Of a DNA stretch of 24,627 nt, positions 1 to 9,070 are shown piece by piece. Made by a program: the position numbers and the translations under genes. The stretch lies in the IMG/VR virus record IMGVR_UViG_3300043436_003246, positions 1 through 24,627 of that record; one strand, 5' to 3'. Every line of letters begins with the position of its first letter. Positions within the stretch are counted from its first letter, which is position 1. Source of the DNA: a virus. The notes below the pieces were generated by a model, which did not search any database, had not been told where the DNA came from, and saw nothing but the letters and a program-made list of their open reading frames with translations.

Positions 1-3000
1 AGAAATTAAGTTCAGCGCCATCATTATGAGAATAAACTTGACCATTAACATCCCAAGACACATTGATAATACCAAGTGTTTCAGCCCACATTGGGGTGTA
101 GTCTACCATTGTAATCCATCTATCTCTTAGGTATGAGAATACAACTCCCTCTGTTGAATATACATCAAGTAGTATTCTAAAACCTACATTTGACGGGAGG
201 GTAACCTCATTAGTAACTGTTATATCGTAGTCGTCAGTCCCAACCAACTCAACGCTAACAACCGTGTTGTATGTGTCATTTGTAGGTGACGAACCTGATA
301 ATAGTATTGAAGTGCCTGGAGGTAAAAGTTCTATTAAATTTTCAGCGCTATTAATAACACTTATTACATATCCTGTTTCGTTTATTCTGCAATTTAATAT
401 TTCTTGAGTATCGTCATATTTTCTAAAGAAATTAGCATACTCCATGTTCTGCTCATCAATCATTGATATGATTTCGTACTTATCGAAATTCAAAGATATG
501 TCAGTAGCCTTTGTAGAAGTATAGTAGTTAAACTTATACTTGCCACTTGATATATCATTCTGACCATTATTAGATGTTCTGATAAACGCTCCTGTGTGAT
601 AATCAAAATAGTACAAATCACCTTCAATCAACTGCACGCTTCCTGGATGAACTGTACCAAACAAAGTGTCATATGGATTAACACCACCAAATACTTTATC
701 CGTGTAGGCAAGTTGACCTGTTCCATCACCACCTGTAGCGTATGACTTTTGAATGTAAATTGCAGTTTCCTTTCTATCTTGCAATGTCTTTAATGTATAT
801 CCAACCTGCTTTAATCGGTTGATAGAACCAAATGTATCATCAAGGTATAGACTTGAACCTAACCCCTGAAATGCTGAGAGGCCGTTGATATTACTATTCT
901 GAACAAGAGGAAGTGAATGTATTACACTTGATTTAAGATGGCGGCGTTTCGCATTTACGTCGTCGACACCAAATCTACCACGTCCATGATTATCAGAATT
1001 GTAGAAGTCGCTATAGTTAGGGTCCTCAATCCAATACAAAATATGATTAGTATCGTTAGCGTCCTGTTCTCCAACCGAAACTTCAAATTCAAGGACACCC
1101 TTACCCATATCTCTCAAACGGCAATATACATCTCCATAATCGATATCAACGATAGCTGGAAGTGTAGCGTCTTGGTCTTGAGTATTTCCATTGTGATATC
1201 TATCTTCCGTATGAGGATTTTCAATAGTAAATTCAGATCCTATTTCGTACCAAATATCATCCTCCTGCTCCTTCTTAATAGAATATATTTCAAGAAGTCC
1301 ACCGTAATCATCAGCTCTAGTTCCTAGTGCTGTTTGCCAGTCAAAGTTATTTACAATAATAGCATCTGAAGCATCAAATCCACCTCCTGGTAAAAACTCA
1401 AGAACTTCTAATTCTAAGTATTCAGAACAGTAGTCATATCTATTACCTGATGAAGATCTTGAAAACGCACCAAGCCAAGTCATGTTAGAAGCGTTCATAG
1501 GCCCTGGCCAAAAAGACACGGGATTTGAATACCTTCTTAAAAATCTAACCATATCACCTTTTTGCGGCGTTTGATTTATGGTTGCTCCCTTGTACGTTTT
1601 TAAAAAATAACTTTCAAGACTAATCTTTAATCGTGCAGAAGTGTATGATTCGGGATCTACTTCAATTTTAGTAAAACCTCTCTGTTGGAAATTAAGTATT
1701 GTTTCATCCTTCTTAACCAAAATCTGATAATGGGTAGCCCAATCAGGTGGGTAATGGTTAATAGTTAATTCAGCAGAAACTGTGTATGGCTTATACCCTG
1801 CAACTCCTGCATCAGTTTCCTGTGATGGAAACGGAACATCTAATTCAGCTTGTATAATATTACTAGCCTTGTATTGAACACTTCCTGATCTATTAGCTCT
1901 ATCGTAGTACTGAATACCAAATACCTTTTTAGAACCTGTCTTTAGTGATTTAGTAACCTTGTTTCTTCTGTACCAATAGATTCTCTCGTCTACATCAAAT
2001 GTATTAGTTCCGTCAACAGGACCTACTAGAGCATTATCAATATGAATAATAGTATCAGGGCCATAACCACCACCTGAATATGGCGATACAGCAAATGGCT
2101 GTGCAAATCCAAGTCCTGGATATGTAGTATTTATGTAGTCACAAAAGTTCTGTTGGAAATCACCAAAATCAGCTATGTCCGCTGCTGTTATTGTGTAGTA
2201 TATTGTGTATGATGTTTCCGCGTCATCTAATTCACATAGGCCAAAACTCAACACATCCCCCTCTTCCATTGTAGGCCAATAGTCAGACGCTCTGAAATCT
2301 ATATATGAACCGTATGGGTTTTGAGTTGGAAATGGAAGTGGACCAACTGCGAATACAGTTTTATATGAACCTACAAATCTTGAATCAATCCCATTTGGAT
2401 CGTAATAGGAGATTATATGTCCTGCTACGTTAGTTAATTTAACTCCGTTAATATCTACATAGTCATATGGAGTAACAACTCGGTTAATCTCCATATCAAT
2501 GTCCGTCAACAAATCATAATCGGTGTAATAGTTACCGTATACAATGCTATTGTTTGAAAGTATCTCTTGACAACTAGCTACTTGCGGAATAGAATCAAAA
2601 TTATACTCTGTATATGTAGCCGGCTTGATTTGGGTATTACCATTAAATATAACGGTGAAAGTTTGGTTGTCTGGATCTATTAAACCTAAATCCTTTTTAT
2701 CCATTTCAACAAACGCTCCCCAAACTCCATTCTCTCCAATGCGATATGCTACTCTAATCTTTTTTACTAAATGCGGGCCTGTTTCAACTTCAATATTGAT
2801 ACTATTATCTCTAGTTGGATTAACGGTATCAGCACCACCTAAAAACTCATCGTATACAGGTAGTGGTAATTTCGTAATAGGGCTCCATTTAGACTCCTCA
2901 TTATTATCAAAGATGTATTGATATCTAAACTGATATTGATTGCCTCTAAGCTTATTAAAACTAATATCAGTGTTGTCAAAATACTCACAGGCAGGACTAA

Positions 3001-3610
3001 ATAACGGAGGGTGTTTGGCGGCGTCCATTGTATAGAACGCTTCATCAATAGTAGAAAAAGCGTTTACAGGATATCCTTCAGGATCTGCTCCATCGGAATC
3101 CATGTACTTAATTGCCTTGTTTATATCAATCTTTCTCGGCGGATTGAATTGCAATAGCCCATCAACATTGTATTCAAAACTATCAAAGTATCCATCCGTC
3201 CAATACAATAGGTTATCTACGATATTGGTGTGGTATACTTTATTTGAAAGTTGGAAGTTAAGGGCTGTACCTCCATTACCCAATAACCAGTTTCCTAGCA
3301 CTAGAGTAATTGAGAAGTCATTGATATTATATGACCAAATTGTATGGTCGCCTGCCGAGTTGTGGACCATGTAAATAATAGATGAACCTTCAATCCATCT
3401 AGCACTACCGATAACTGTGTTTAATCCTGCTGGAAGGTCAGGGTTATCATGAAGTAGATTCCCCGGCATAGATTCCATAGCCCCCTGATTCTGCGATTCT
3501 GCTGAACCTGAGCGTGTATATTTGGACATTCTAAAATCACCATTGGGAATTAGGCGTGCCTCATCATCGGTGTTAATTCCACCTGAAAATATAATATCTT
3601 TTGCTTCCAT
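1..3610 (-). CDS. Giant tail protein, muzzle/stabilisation-like (partial, C-terminus off the left edge)
   Basis: The reading frame is open from an ATG at 3610 to the window edge, giving at least 1,203 residues with no stop. The start overlaps the stop of the upstream gene (TAATG), as expected in a phage tail operon. The N-terminus reads MEAKDIIFSGGINTDDEARL, followed by IPNGDF. This matches the 'GGlNtDd...lipnGdYr' opening that I recall from the large tail stabilisation or muzzle proteins of crAss-like and other Bacteroidetes phages. The rest is rich in Asp, Tyr, Gly and Asn with beta-prone segments, and I see no transmembrane segment or enzyme motif. Inference: it forms the distal part of a short tail, docked on the ring/adaptor proteins encoded just upstream. 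A receptor-binding tail protein is the alternative. The coding call is very secure; the family call is moderate. Confidence 0.75.
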   Translation of the reverse strand, partial: MEAKDIIFSGGINTDDEARLIPNGDFRMSKYTRSGSAESQNQGAMESMPGNLLHDNPDLPAGLNTVIGSARWIEGSSIIYMVHNSAGDHTIWSYNINDFSITLVLGNWLLGNGGTALNFQLSNKVYHTNIVDNLLYWTDGYFDSFEYNVDGLLQFNPPRKIDINKAIKYMDSDGADPEGYPVNAFSTIDEAFYTMDAAKHPPLFSPACEYFDNTDISFNKLRGNQYQFRYQYIFDNNEESKWSPITKLPLPVYDEFLGGADTVNPTRDNSINIEVETGPHLVKKIRVAYRIGENGVWGAFVEMDKKDLGLIDPDNQTFTVIFNGNTQIKPATYTEYNFDSIPQVASCQEILSNNSIVYGNYYTDYDLLTDIDMEINRVVTPYDYVDINGVKLTNVAGHIISYYDPNGIDSRFVGSYKTVFAVGPLPFPTQNPYGSYIDFRASDYWPTMEEGDVLSFGLCELDDAETSYTIYYTITAADIADFGDFQQNFCDYINTTYPGLGFAQPFAVSPYSGGGYGPDTIIHIDNALVGPVDGTNTFDVDERIYWYRRNKVTKSLKTGSKKVFGIQYYDRANRSGSVQYKASNIIQAELDVPFPSQETDAGVAGYKPYTVSAELTINHYPPDWATHYQILVKKDETILNFQQRGFTKIEVDPESYTSARLKISLESYFLKTYKGATINQTPQKGDMVRFLRRYSNPVSFWPGPMNASNMTWLGAFSRSSSGNRYDYCSEYLELEVLEFLPGGGFDASDAIIVNNFDWQTALGTRADDYGGLLEIYSIKKEQEDDIWYEIGSEFTIENPHTEDRYHNGNTQDQDATLPAIVDIDYGDVYCRLRDMGKGVLEFEVSVGEQDANDTNHILYWIEDPNYSDFYNSDNHGRGRFGVDDVNAKRRHLKSSVIHSLPLVQNSNINGLSAFQGLGSSLYLDDTFGSINRLKQVGYTLKTLQDRKETAIYIQKSYATGGDGTGQLAYTDKVFGGVNPYDTLFGTVHPGSVQLIEGDLYYFDYHTGAFIRTSNNGQNDISSGKYKFNYYTSTKATDISLNFDKYEIISMIDEQNMEYANFFRKYDDTQEILNCRINETGYVISVINSAENLIELLPPGTSILLSGSSPTNDTYNTVVSVELVGTDDYDITVTNEVTLPSNVGFRILLDVYSTEGVVFSYLRDRWITMVDYTPMWAETLGIINVSWDVNGQVYSHNDGAELNF

Positions 3611-4356
3611 TAGCGAATGTTAAATCCACAAGCTGCGTAAATGGTATCCATCGCCTCATCCATTGTAGGTCCTTTAACCAAGATATTCGCATCCCATAGG
3701 GTATCCTTGTACTGTCTTTCCTTATCCTTAGCCATAGAAACAATCTCCGGCTTGAGTTCGCACATCTGCCATATCAAATAGTTTCTAAACGCTTCAACAT
3801 AGGCAACAGGCACTAGAGTATTTCCATTAACATTTCTGCCTGAACTTAAATACTCAACAACGGCCTGACCCGTAGGTAGTGCCTCAACGAACTGAATGTA
3901 TCTTTCAGCTTCATTAACTCTATAGTAGTTGATGTTAAATCCACCGCCAGCTGTGTATAGAGGTCCATAGTATGTTCCGTTATAGAATCCTTCGGCTATC
4001 CAAAATCCACTGCCGATAGCACCTGATTCTGCTGTTTGTATATCATTGCATATTTCAGGACCTGTAGATAGAGCAATAGTATTGTCTATACCTAGTGTCC
4101 ACACACGATTTCCAATCTTATAACCTACTTTGGTATAACGAATGAAATCACTTGGCATCGGCCAAATACGAGTGTTAGCATTTACAGTAACATAGTCAAC
4201 CACAACAGAAGGCATTTCATAGCCACGGAGTTTCTCTTGATAGAACTCAATGGCTAGCTGCTCAATCCATTCGTAGTCGCTAGTAGTGTAGCCGAAGTTT
4301 TTCATTCGGCTAATTGCTGACATCGTAACGTATGTAATATTCTTAACTGGCTCCAT
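3610..4356 (-). CDS. Short-tail adaptor/ring protein (third of three)
   Basis: 248 residues. It opens with helices (a conserved-looking YEWIEQLAIEFYQEKL near residues 28-43), then a beta-rich middle with WPMPSDFIRYTKVGYKIG and a Gly/Tyr-rich stretch (FYNGTYYGPLYTAGGG, about residues 124-139), and ends with helices containing VPVAYVEAFRNYLIWQ. This 'LP-DF--YTKIG ... YYG ... P-a-vEAlr-Yi-W' pattern is one I associate with tail ring/adaptor proteins of Bacteroidetes podovirus-like and crAss-like phages, which share a general plan with P22 gp4. It overlaps both neighbours by one base and directly precedes the giant tail gene, so it probably bridges the portal and the distal tail. The assignment is from pattern memory and context, not a search. 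Confidence 0.65.
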   Translation of the reverse strand: MEPVKNITYVTMSAISRMKNFGYTTSDYEWIEQLAIEFYQEKLRGYEMPSVVVDYVTVNANTRIWPMPSDFIRYTKVGYKIGNRVWTLGIDNTIALSTGPEICNDIQTAESGAIGSGFWIAEGFYNGTYYGPLYTAGGGFNINYYRVNEAERYIQFVEALPTGQAVVEYLSSGRNVNGNTLVPVAYVEAFRNYLIWQMCELKPEIVSMAKDKERQYKDTLWDANILVKGPTMDEAMDTIYAACGFNIR

Positions 4357-4949
4357 TATTTAGCTGGCTGTGTTGGTTTGTCCGAATCAGGGACATTGTT
4401 ATTATACACCTCTTCTGGCTTCAATCCTGCCTGTTGGATCATTTGAACTACCATCTGAAAGATAGCAGATTCCTTTCCCGGAGCCGTCAAATAATCGTCA
4501 TCCGACATTGAGTTAGGGTTAGGTATCATCTCTACCGTAATAGTTTCTGTAGGAGTTCCGTTGAAGTACAATTTACGTCCTTGTAGATAGGCTGTTACAA
4601 GATTAGTTTGCGGCTTCAAAATATTCATGATGTGGTTCTCAATAGTCCCCATACGAGGAGGATACCAACACCCATCACTTCCACTAATGTATGTTAAACT
4701 CTCGCTACCCATAAGAGGTGTAGCAGGAAGGTCAACGTAAAATCTTGGAGCCGCCCCCTGACGATCTAAATCGTAGGGAACAGAAGCATCCTTCTTAGCC
4801 TGAGGATTAGAATAGACAACGTCGGTATATACTAGACCGATAAGATAGGCAATAACTTGATAGGGATACTTTCCTTTGATATCCTCCGTTACATCCCCAC
4901 CTGCTAGGCGGTTCTGTATCAATTCGACCATCTGTCTTTTAGTAATCAT
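4356..4949 (-). CDS. Short-tail ring/structural protein (second of three)
   Basis: 197 residues, with stop and start overlapping both neighbours by one base. The N-terminus MITKRQMVELIQNRLAGGD is a helical opening I recognise from small structural proteins of Bacteroidetes phages. It is followed by a beta-rich core with aromatic and proline residues (FYVDLPATPLMG, WYPPRMGTIENHIMNI, GRKLYFNG). The C-terminus (VPDSDKPTQPAK) is polar and probably disordered. No enzyme motif or membrane segment is visible. Its place between two adaptor-like proteins suggests one of the stacked ring proteins of a short tail. It could also be a head-tail connector. Confident as a gene, moderate on role. Confidence 0.6.
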   Translation of the reverse strand: MITKRQMVELIQNRLAGGDVTEDIKGKYPYQVIAYLIGLVYTDVVYSNPQAKKDASVPYDLDRQGAAPRFYVDLPATPLMGSESLTYISGSDGCWYPPRMGTIENHIMNILKPQTNLVTAYLQGRKLYFNGTPTETITVEMIPNPNSMSDDDYLTAPGKESAIFQMVVQMIQQAGLKPEEVYNNNVPDSDKPTQPAK

Positions 4950-5668
4950 TATTGTCCTTTATTTATATCTAATGTCTGCAAGTTAAACTGAGATCTGATA
5001 TTAATTGTAAAGTATTTTACTATCAATTCAACAAGGTTGTATGTAACCGACTCCGGCCACTCAAACTCAACACTTGCACTTGGAGTCCCTATAGGAGCAA
5101 CAGAGTTGTTCTGATGGTATGTTCCAGGTGGTAGATAGAAGATTTCTGTATCTACAATGTCATAGTCAAATACAGGATCTGTTGGACGGCGAAGGTATGT
5201 AAATGTTACGGCTTCGATTCCAATAGGTCTTAAAAGCATCTTGTTGTTCTGAATAGCTGATATTGGACGGTCCAAACTCGGAGCCATAATCTCTGTTCCA
5301 ATACGATATCCAAAATCTGCCTGATTCAAAAACTCAATAGGACGAACCTTTTCAATTGCACCTGCGCAAGTATTGTCAAACTGAGAAGTATAGGAGCGAA
5401 CATAGTAGTAGTAATCCTCTGGGAACTCGTAGTACCCAAAAGAATCAACCGGGATAGGCGTGGTTCCACTATCACCAATAGTAGTTACAAAAGGAAGAAG
5501 GTCGTCAGTAATCTCACGTTTCTCTTCAAAGACTTTAAGTAGGTCATTAATCTGTTCAAGATTGACCCACTTAATAGCCTCATTGTAATTTCTTGGAGTA
5601 ATGTATCCACCATACTGGTCTTTACCTAGTTGGTTGTATACTTTATCTAATATTTCTCCTAGATTCAT
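4949..5668 (-). CDS. Short-tail adaptor/ring protein, P22 gp4-like plan (first of three)
   Basis: 239 residues. The N-terminal half is helical (MNLGEILDKVYNQLGKDQYG, then NEAIKWVNLEQINDLLKVFE), followed by LPFVTTIG and FPEDYYYYVRSYT, a basic stretch VRPIEFLNQADFGYR, and a beta region with MLLRPIGIEAVTFTYLRRPT. It ends with a helix (FEWPESVTYNLVELIVKYFT). The order helical bundle, 'lP-DYy', 'V-P--i--v---Ylr-P', then a C-terminal helix is typical of the tail accessory/adaptor proteins that bind under the portal in short-tailed Bacteroidetes phages. It starts the block of three overlapping tail genes, 12 bp after the upstream fibre-like gene. Inference: the first ring bound to the portal. Assignment is by pattern, not by search. 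Confidence 0.65.
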   Translation of the reverse strand: MNLGEILDKVYNQLGKDQYGGYITPRNYNEAIKWVNLEQINDLLKVFEEKREITDDLLPFVTTIGDSGTTPIPVDSFGYYEFPEDYYYYVRSYTSQFDNTCAGAIEKVRPIEFLNQADFGYRIGTEIMAPSLDRPISAIQNNKMLLRPIGIEAVTFTYLRRPTDPVFDYDIVDTEIFYLPPGTYHQNNSVAPIGTPSASVEFEWPESVTYNLVELIVKYFTINIRSQFNLQTLDINKGQ

Positions 5669-5680
5669 ATTTTATCAATA

Positions 5681-6823
5681 TTAAGAATACTCAATAAGAA
5701 AACGGAATTTTAATCCAACTAAGTTGTTGATTCTAGGCTGTAAATTGAAACTGATATACTGAGTTGAGTAGGCGTCGTTTCCATCAACATCTACACCTAA
5801 ATACTTTGTACCTATGGTTGAAATACCTGCTTGAGAAATTGGGTATGTATCATAGGAAAGTTCTCCCCAAGCCGTTCCTGGATCACCAACATTTGCTGTA
5901 AGCTCATGAACACCTAAAGTAGCACCTGTGACAGTTTGGTTTACAGTTCCAAAATCTCCTAAGTTGCCAGCTGCAGACGTCCATCCTGGAGTGAGTCCTT
6001 CAAAAACAGATGTTCCTGGAAGATAACTATTCATTGCAGCAGCTGAAGTAAGACCCCATTGAAAACTACTTAGGCCTGTAGATGATATGTTTGTATACAC
6101 TTTAACTTTAATAATACTATTCCAGGGAGTAGATGGTTGAAATGCAATCCCTACAAATCCTGGGATATTATTTACAGTAAGATTAGGATATGTAGGTTTA
6201 AACGCTCCGTTGTAAGCCCAATATGAATTAGCAAAAAAACTTTCCCCTATTAAATATTGAGTACTATCAGCTGCGCTAATAACACCATTTCCAATTGTTC
6301 CTGTATTAGCTACAGTAATTACACCGCTATCGTATTGAGCGACAGTAGCTGGATTCCAAGTCCATTCTCCAGGAAGAGGATTTTCTGTACATATAAACTG
6401 ATAAGATCTTCCGTCAGGTGGAATGCTTGCAGGAGCATCTATTGGGTTATTATTGATTTGACCTCCAGCCATTGAAGGAAATAACAATACAGTCATATTA
6501 GACTTGTTGATAACATAAACCATTTTACCTGTTACTGGTAATGGCAGCTTGCAAGCATAATTAGTAGCAGTCGCTGTAGTTATTATGTTAACACCATAAG
6601 ATAATGTTAAATCTGTATTTGCTAATGTTGTTCCCTCAGCAGATAGGTTGTTATTAACATTTAATGTTGCGTTAGATGAAAGATTAGTAATAGATATAAT
6701 ATTACCACTATTAGGGCTGTCTACATCTACAATATTTACATATGTATCTGAAGGGTTTTCAATAGTTTCCTTCTTTAATCCTGCGGCATTCTTTTTTAGG
6801 TAGTACCAATTCTTTATGAACAT
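5681..6823 (-). CDS. Fibre- or decoration-like structural protein, unknown family
   Basis: 380 residues with low charge and many Asn, Thr, Ser, Gly and Val, as in beta-structured phage fibres and head decorations. Blocks that look like beta-sandwich strands include GKMVYVINKSNMTVLLFP (about residues 99-116) and FICTENPLPGEWTWNP (about 143-158). The C-terminal third (YISFNLQPRINNLVGLKFRF) looks like another beta domain. The first 25 residues are basic and amphipathic (FIKNWYYLKKNAAGLKKE) and may anchor the protein to the capsid or tail. I do not recognise a named family. It lies between the collagen-like fibre and the tail adaptor genes, so a virion surface role is likely. The 40-bp gap upstream is almost all A/T with no recognisable promoter. 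Confidence 0.55.
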   Translation of the reverse strand: MFIKNWYYLKKNAAGLKKETIENPSDTYVNIVDVDSPNSGNIISITNLSSNATLNVNNNLSAEGTTLANTDLTLSYGVNIITTATATNYACKLPLPVTGKMVYVINKSNMTVLLFPSMAGGQINNNPIDAPASIPPDGRSYQFICTENPLPGEWTWNPATVAQYDSGVITVANTGTIGNGVISAADSTQYLIGESFFANSYWAYNGAFKPTYPNLTVNNIPGFVGIAFQPSTPWNSIIKVKVYTNISSTGLSSFQWGLTSAAAMNSYLPGTSVFEGLTPGWTSAAGNLGDFGTVNQTVTGATLGVHELTANVGDPGTAWGELSYDTYPISQAGISTIGTKYLGVDVDGNDAYSTQYISFNLQPRINNLVGLKFRFLIEYS

Positions 6824-6863
6824 ATTTTTATTTTTTAATATAATATTTATTGATGTTTTTGTT

Positions 6864-8996
6864 TTATGCGATTATTTCAATACCATAATACGTGTAATTT
6901 TTAGTTAAATTACTTGGATTGTATATATATGGAGTAATATACAAATCTTGGGTAATATCTAAAGTAGAGCCATAATCATCAATATTACCTGTTTTTTCAA
7001 GTACATTAATTGATGCTGTTGGAGTAGCGTATAATATAGATTCAAAAGTTCCAGAGTTAGAAAACCCTTGAAAATATAATAAAAATCCCACAGATTCATT
7101 AAATGATGTTAATGACGAGCTGTTTGATATTTTTAATTTTAATGAAATTTGATTATTTGGAGCTGTTGTACCTGCACAATAAACAGTGTATTTAATTTTT
7201 AATATTTGACCGTAAATCAATGATCCCGCAGGAATTACGTATTGATTTAGAGGTTCATTAGAAATTCCAGCAACAGATCCACTGGTAAATTCAATACTTG
7301 TTTGCTGATAAATTACACTTCCAGGAGTTCCGGGCTCACCTTGTGGACCTGTTTCTCCGATAGGGCCTTGTGGGCCAATAGGACCTTGTGGGCCTTCGGG
7401 ACCTGTAGCTCCATCAACGCCAGCAGGACCTATAGGACCTTGACTACCTGGAGCACCTGCATTAGCCAATGCAATCCAATTGCCAGTATCAAATGGAGGT
7501 GGAGTATTTGAAGTTAATGGGCCATTTATACAAACATAAGACGTCATAGTTCCATTTGCATCATCAAGAACAACATCATAAGTTTGATATGTAACATCTA
7601 AATCCCAATAACCTTCCCAGGTTAATCCGGCAGGAACGGCAGGGCCCATTGGGCCTTCAGGACCTTGCGGACCTGTTGCTCCTGTCTCTCCATTCTCTCC
7701 AGCTGAACCAGCAGGACCTTCAGGACCTTGTGGGCCAACAGGACCTTCAGGACCAACGATTGAAGGTATTGCTTCAACTTGAGCTAACAGCTCTAAATAT
7801 GAGTTGTATAAATCTTCAAAGGCAGGAGTTCCTGTTTGAGATGCATTATCAATCCATTGTGGATTAGTTGTGTTTCCGCAGCAGTTACAATCACACTCAG
7901 TACCACTTGCGCTTAACAACTCAACCATTTGATTGTAGTAGCTTTCGTATTCAGCTTGATTACCACATGCTTGTGCCTCCTTTGCTAGAGGGTAAAGAAG
8001 CGCAATACCTTCTGCGTATTTAGTGTATGGACTTGTGCTTCCGCAATTTAAAGCATCCATATGCTTTGTATAAAGAGCTTGAACACAATCATTTAAATTG
8101 CATAAGGTTCCAACACACGTCACTACAAATTCAGTAGATGAATTTAAACTAACTGATAGTTCTAAATCATCATCTTGAGTCTTTGTTAATGTAGCGGCTA
8201 CGGATTTAGTCCATGTACCTGTAGCTAATTCCGTTAATGTTAAAATATATAAACCTGTAGATTGAGGGTTGGTCGCAGGAGCTGGATACAACCCACTAGG
8301 GTAGTATGCTGTTAAGCTGTGTGACGAAACTGTAAAATCTAAATAGTCGGTAGTATCTTCAAAAGTAATTGAACCAAACTGTGATGATTGGCAATCGTAT
8401 GTAGCTGTTACAGATGCAACAGGAAGAGTACATCCGCTATACGTGTAATCTAAATCAACCTGATCATTTCCGTTATATGTAAAGGTAGCGACACCAGCTT
8501 CTGTTGTAAGAGCTGTTGAAATAGTGATAACCGTATCTGACCCGCTATTAATTGCACTTACAACCGTTTTACTTCCATTGTTTCCTGCTCCAGATAATGA
8601 AATAAAGAATACATCACCTGCATCAAACAGGTCGGCAATATTAACTCCCGGAAGTGTTACTGTGTTTCCAACACTTGAGATGTTAATATCAGCTTGTGTA
8701 TAGTAGTATTGAGGGCTATATGTTACAGAATACGCTCCGTTTAAAATATCTCCTGATGCTACAGGTAGATTATATGGACCTGCAACATCAACACCTGTAC
8801 TGATATTAGTTGCAGGGGTAGCAGGATTTGTTATAGAAACAAAAGCAGAACCCGAAGGTCCCGTAATTGTCAAAAGTCCTTTTATAGAAACAACTGAAGG
8901 GTTTACACCTTGAGCTGAATAGGTTGTATTATCCGTTACAGTTACCGTTTTTGTGTCGATGTTGAACGATGTAACTACATTGAAATTTAGTGCCAT
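6864..8996 (-). CDS. Collagen-like head/tail fibre protein with a carbohydrate-binding-like insert
   Basis: I place the start at the ATG at 8996 ([16 protein letters not shown]; 710 residues). An in-frame ATG at 9044 would translate straight through a terminator hairpin and is unlikely. Order: a beta-rich N-terminal part (1 to about 300); a Cys-rich linker ending in CDCNCCG (about 365-371); Gly-X-Y collagen repeats (about 412-455); a module with [17 protein letters not shown] and WIALANAG (about 456-509) that resembles chitin-type CBM5/12 modules; a second Gly-X-Y block (about 510-558); and a C-terminal beta domain (about 560-710) that may be the tip. Collagen-like repeats in phages form trimeric fibre stalks. 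Inference: a surface fibre that binds host or mucosal glycans. A consensus promoter (9015-9044) and terminator separate it from the upstream head gene, so it is probably expressed independently. The product class is well supported; the ligand is not. Confidence 0.8.
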   Translation of the reverse strand: MALNFNVVTSFNIDTKTVTVTDNTTYSAQGVNPSVVSIKGLLTITGPSGSAFVSITNPATPATNISTGVDVAGPYNLPVASGDILNGAYSVTYSPQYYYTQADINISSVGNTVTLPGVNIADLFDAGDVFFISLSGAGNNGSKTVVSAINSGSDTVITISTALTTEAGVATFTYNGNDQVDLDYTYSGCTLPVASVTATYDCQSSQFGSITFEDTTDYLDFTVSSHSLTAYYPSGLYPAPATNPQSTGLYILTLTELATGTWTKSVAATLTKTQDDDLELSVSLNSSTEFVVTCVGTLCNLNDCVQALYTKHMDALNCGSTSPYTKYAEGIALLYPLAKEAQACGNQAEYESYYNQMVELLSASGTECDCNCCGNTTNPQWIDNASQTGTPAFEDLYNSYLELLAQVEAIPSIVGPEGPVGPQGPEGPAGSAGENGETGATGPQGPEGPMGPAVPAGLTWEGYWDLDVTYQTYDVVLDDANGTMTSYVCINGPLTSNTPPPFDTGNWIALANAGAPGSQGPIGPAGVDGATGPEGPQGPIGPQGPIGETGPQGEPGTPGSVIYQQTSIEFTSGSVAGISNEPLNQYVIPAGSLIYGQILKIKYTVYCAGTTAPNNQISLKLKISNSSSLTSFNESVGFLLYFQGFSNSGTFESILYATPTASINVLEKTGNIDDYGSTLDITQDLYITPYIYNPSNLTKNYTYYGIEIIA
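7320..7765 (-). repeat. Collagen-type Gly-X-Y coding repeats in two blocks
   Basis: Two G/C-richer blocks (about 7320-7465 and 7632-7765) encode Gly-Pro-X triplets such as GPQGPEGP and [10 protein letters not shown]. At the DNA level they are degenerate 9-bp repeats, on the + strand variants of GGACCTTGTGGGCC. The 165 bp between them encode the CBM-like module. Repeats of this kind change length readily by slippage or recombination. Confidence 0.85.
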
Positions 8997-9014
8997 AATA
9001 CGTATACGTTTGTA

Positions 9015-9044
9015 CAAAACTAAAAAAGGCGGAGGAAAATCCAA
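9015..9044 (-). promoter_or_regulatory. Bacteroidota-type promoter for the collagen-like fibre gene
   Basis: On the minus strand a TTG (9044-9042) is followed after exactly 19 bases by TAGTTTTG (9022-9015), matching the Bacteroidota consensus TTG-N19-TAnnTTTG. The predicted start of transcription is about 9008, leaving a leader of about 12 bases before the ATG at 8996. The -33 element lies inside the terminator hairpin at 9022-9054. Confidence 0.6.
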
Positions 9045-9054
9045 CCGCCCTTTT
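9022..9054 (-). terminator. Rho-independent terminator after the 9071-10048 gene
   Basis: GGCGG (9028-9032) pairs with CCGCC (9045-9049), with a further GG/CC pair inside. In minus-strand transcription the hairpin is followed by a run of six U (9027-9022). It begins 16 bases after the stop of the upstream gene. The A-run and T-run on either side could also let it act, more weakly, on plus-strand transcripts. Confidence 0.75.
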
Positions 9055-9070
9055 AATAATTTATTCTACT

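Noticed and set aside
938-1327. 129-codon open frame on the plus strand
   Set aside because: It lies wholly inside the giant tail gene on the other strand, has a low-complexity Ile/Ser/Val-rich translation and no leader of its own. It is a shadow frame.
7302-7867. Regular repeats that at first look CRISPR-like
   Set aside because: The units are degenerate 9-bp Gly-X-Y codons in frame in a fibre gene; there are no uniform repeats with unique spacers and no cas genes.
8997-9044. N-terminal extension of the collagen-like protein from the ATG at 9044
   Set aside because: It would translate the terminator hairpin and promoter, and the transcript from that promoter starts downstream of this ATG.
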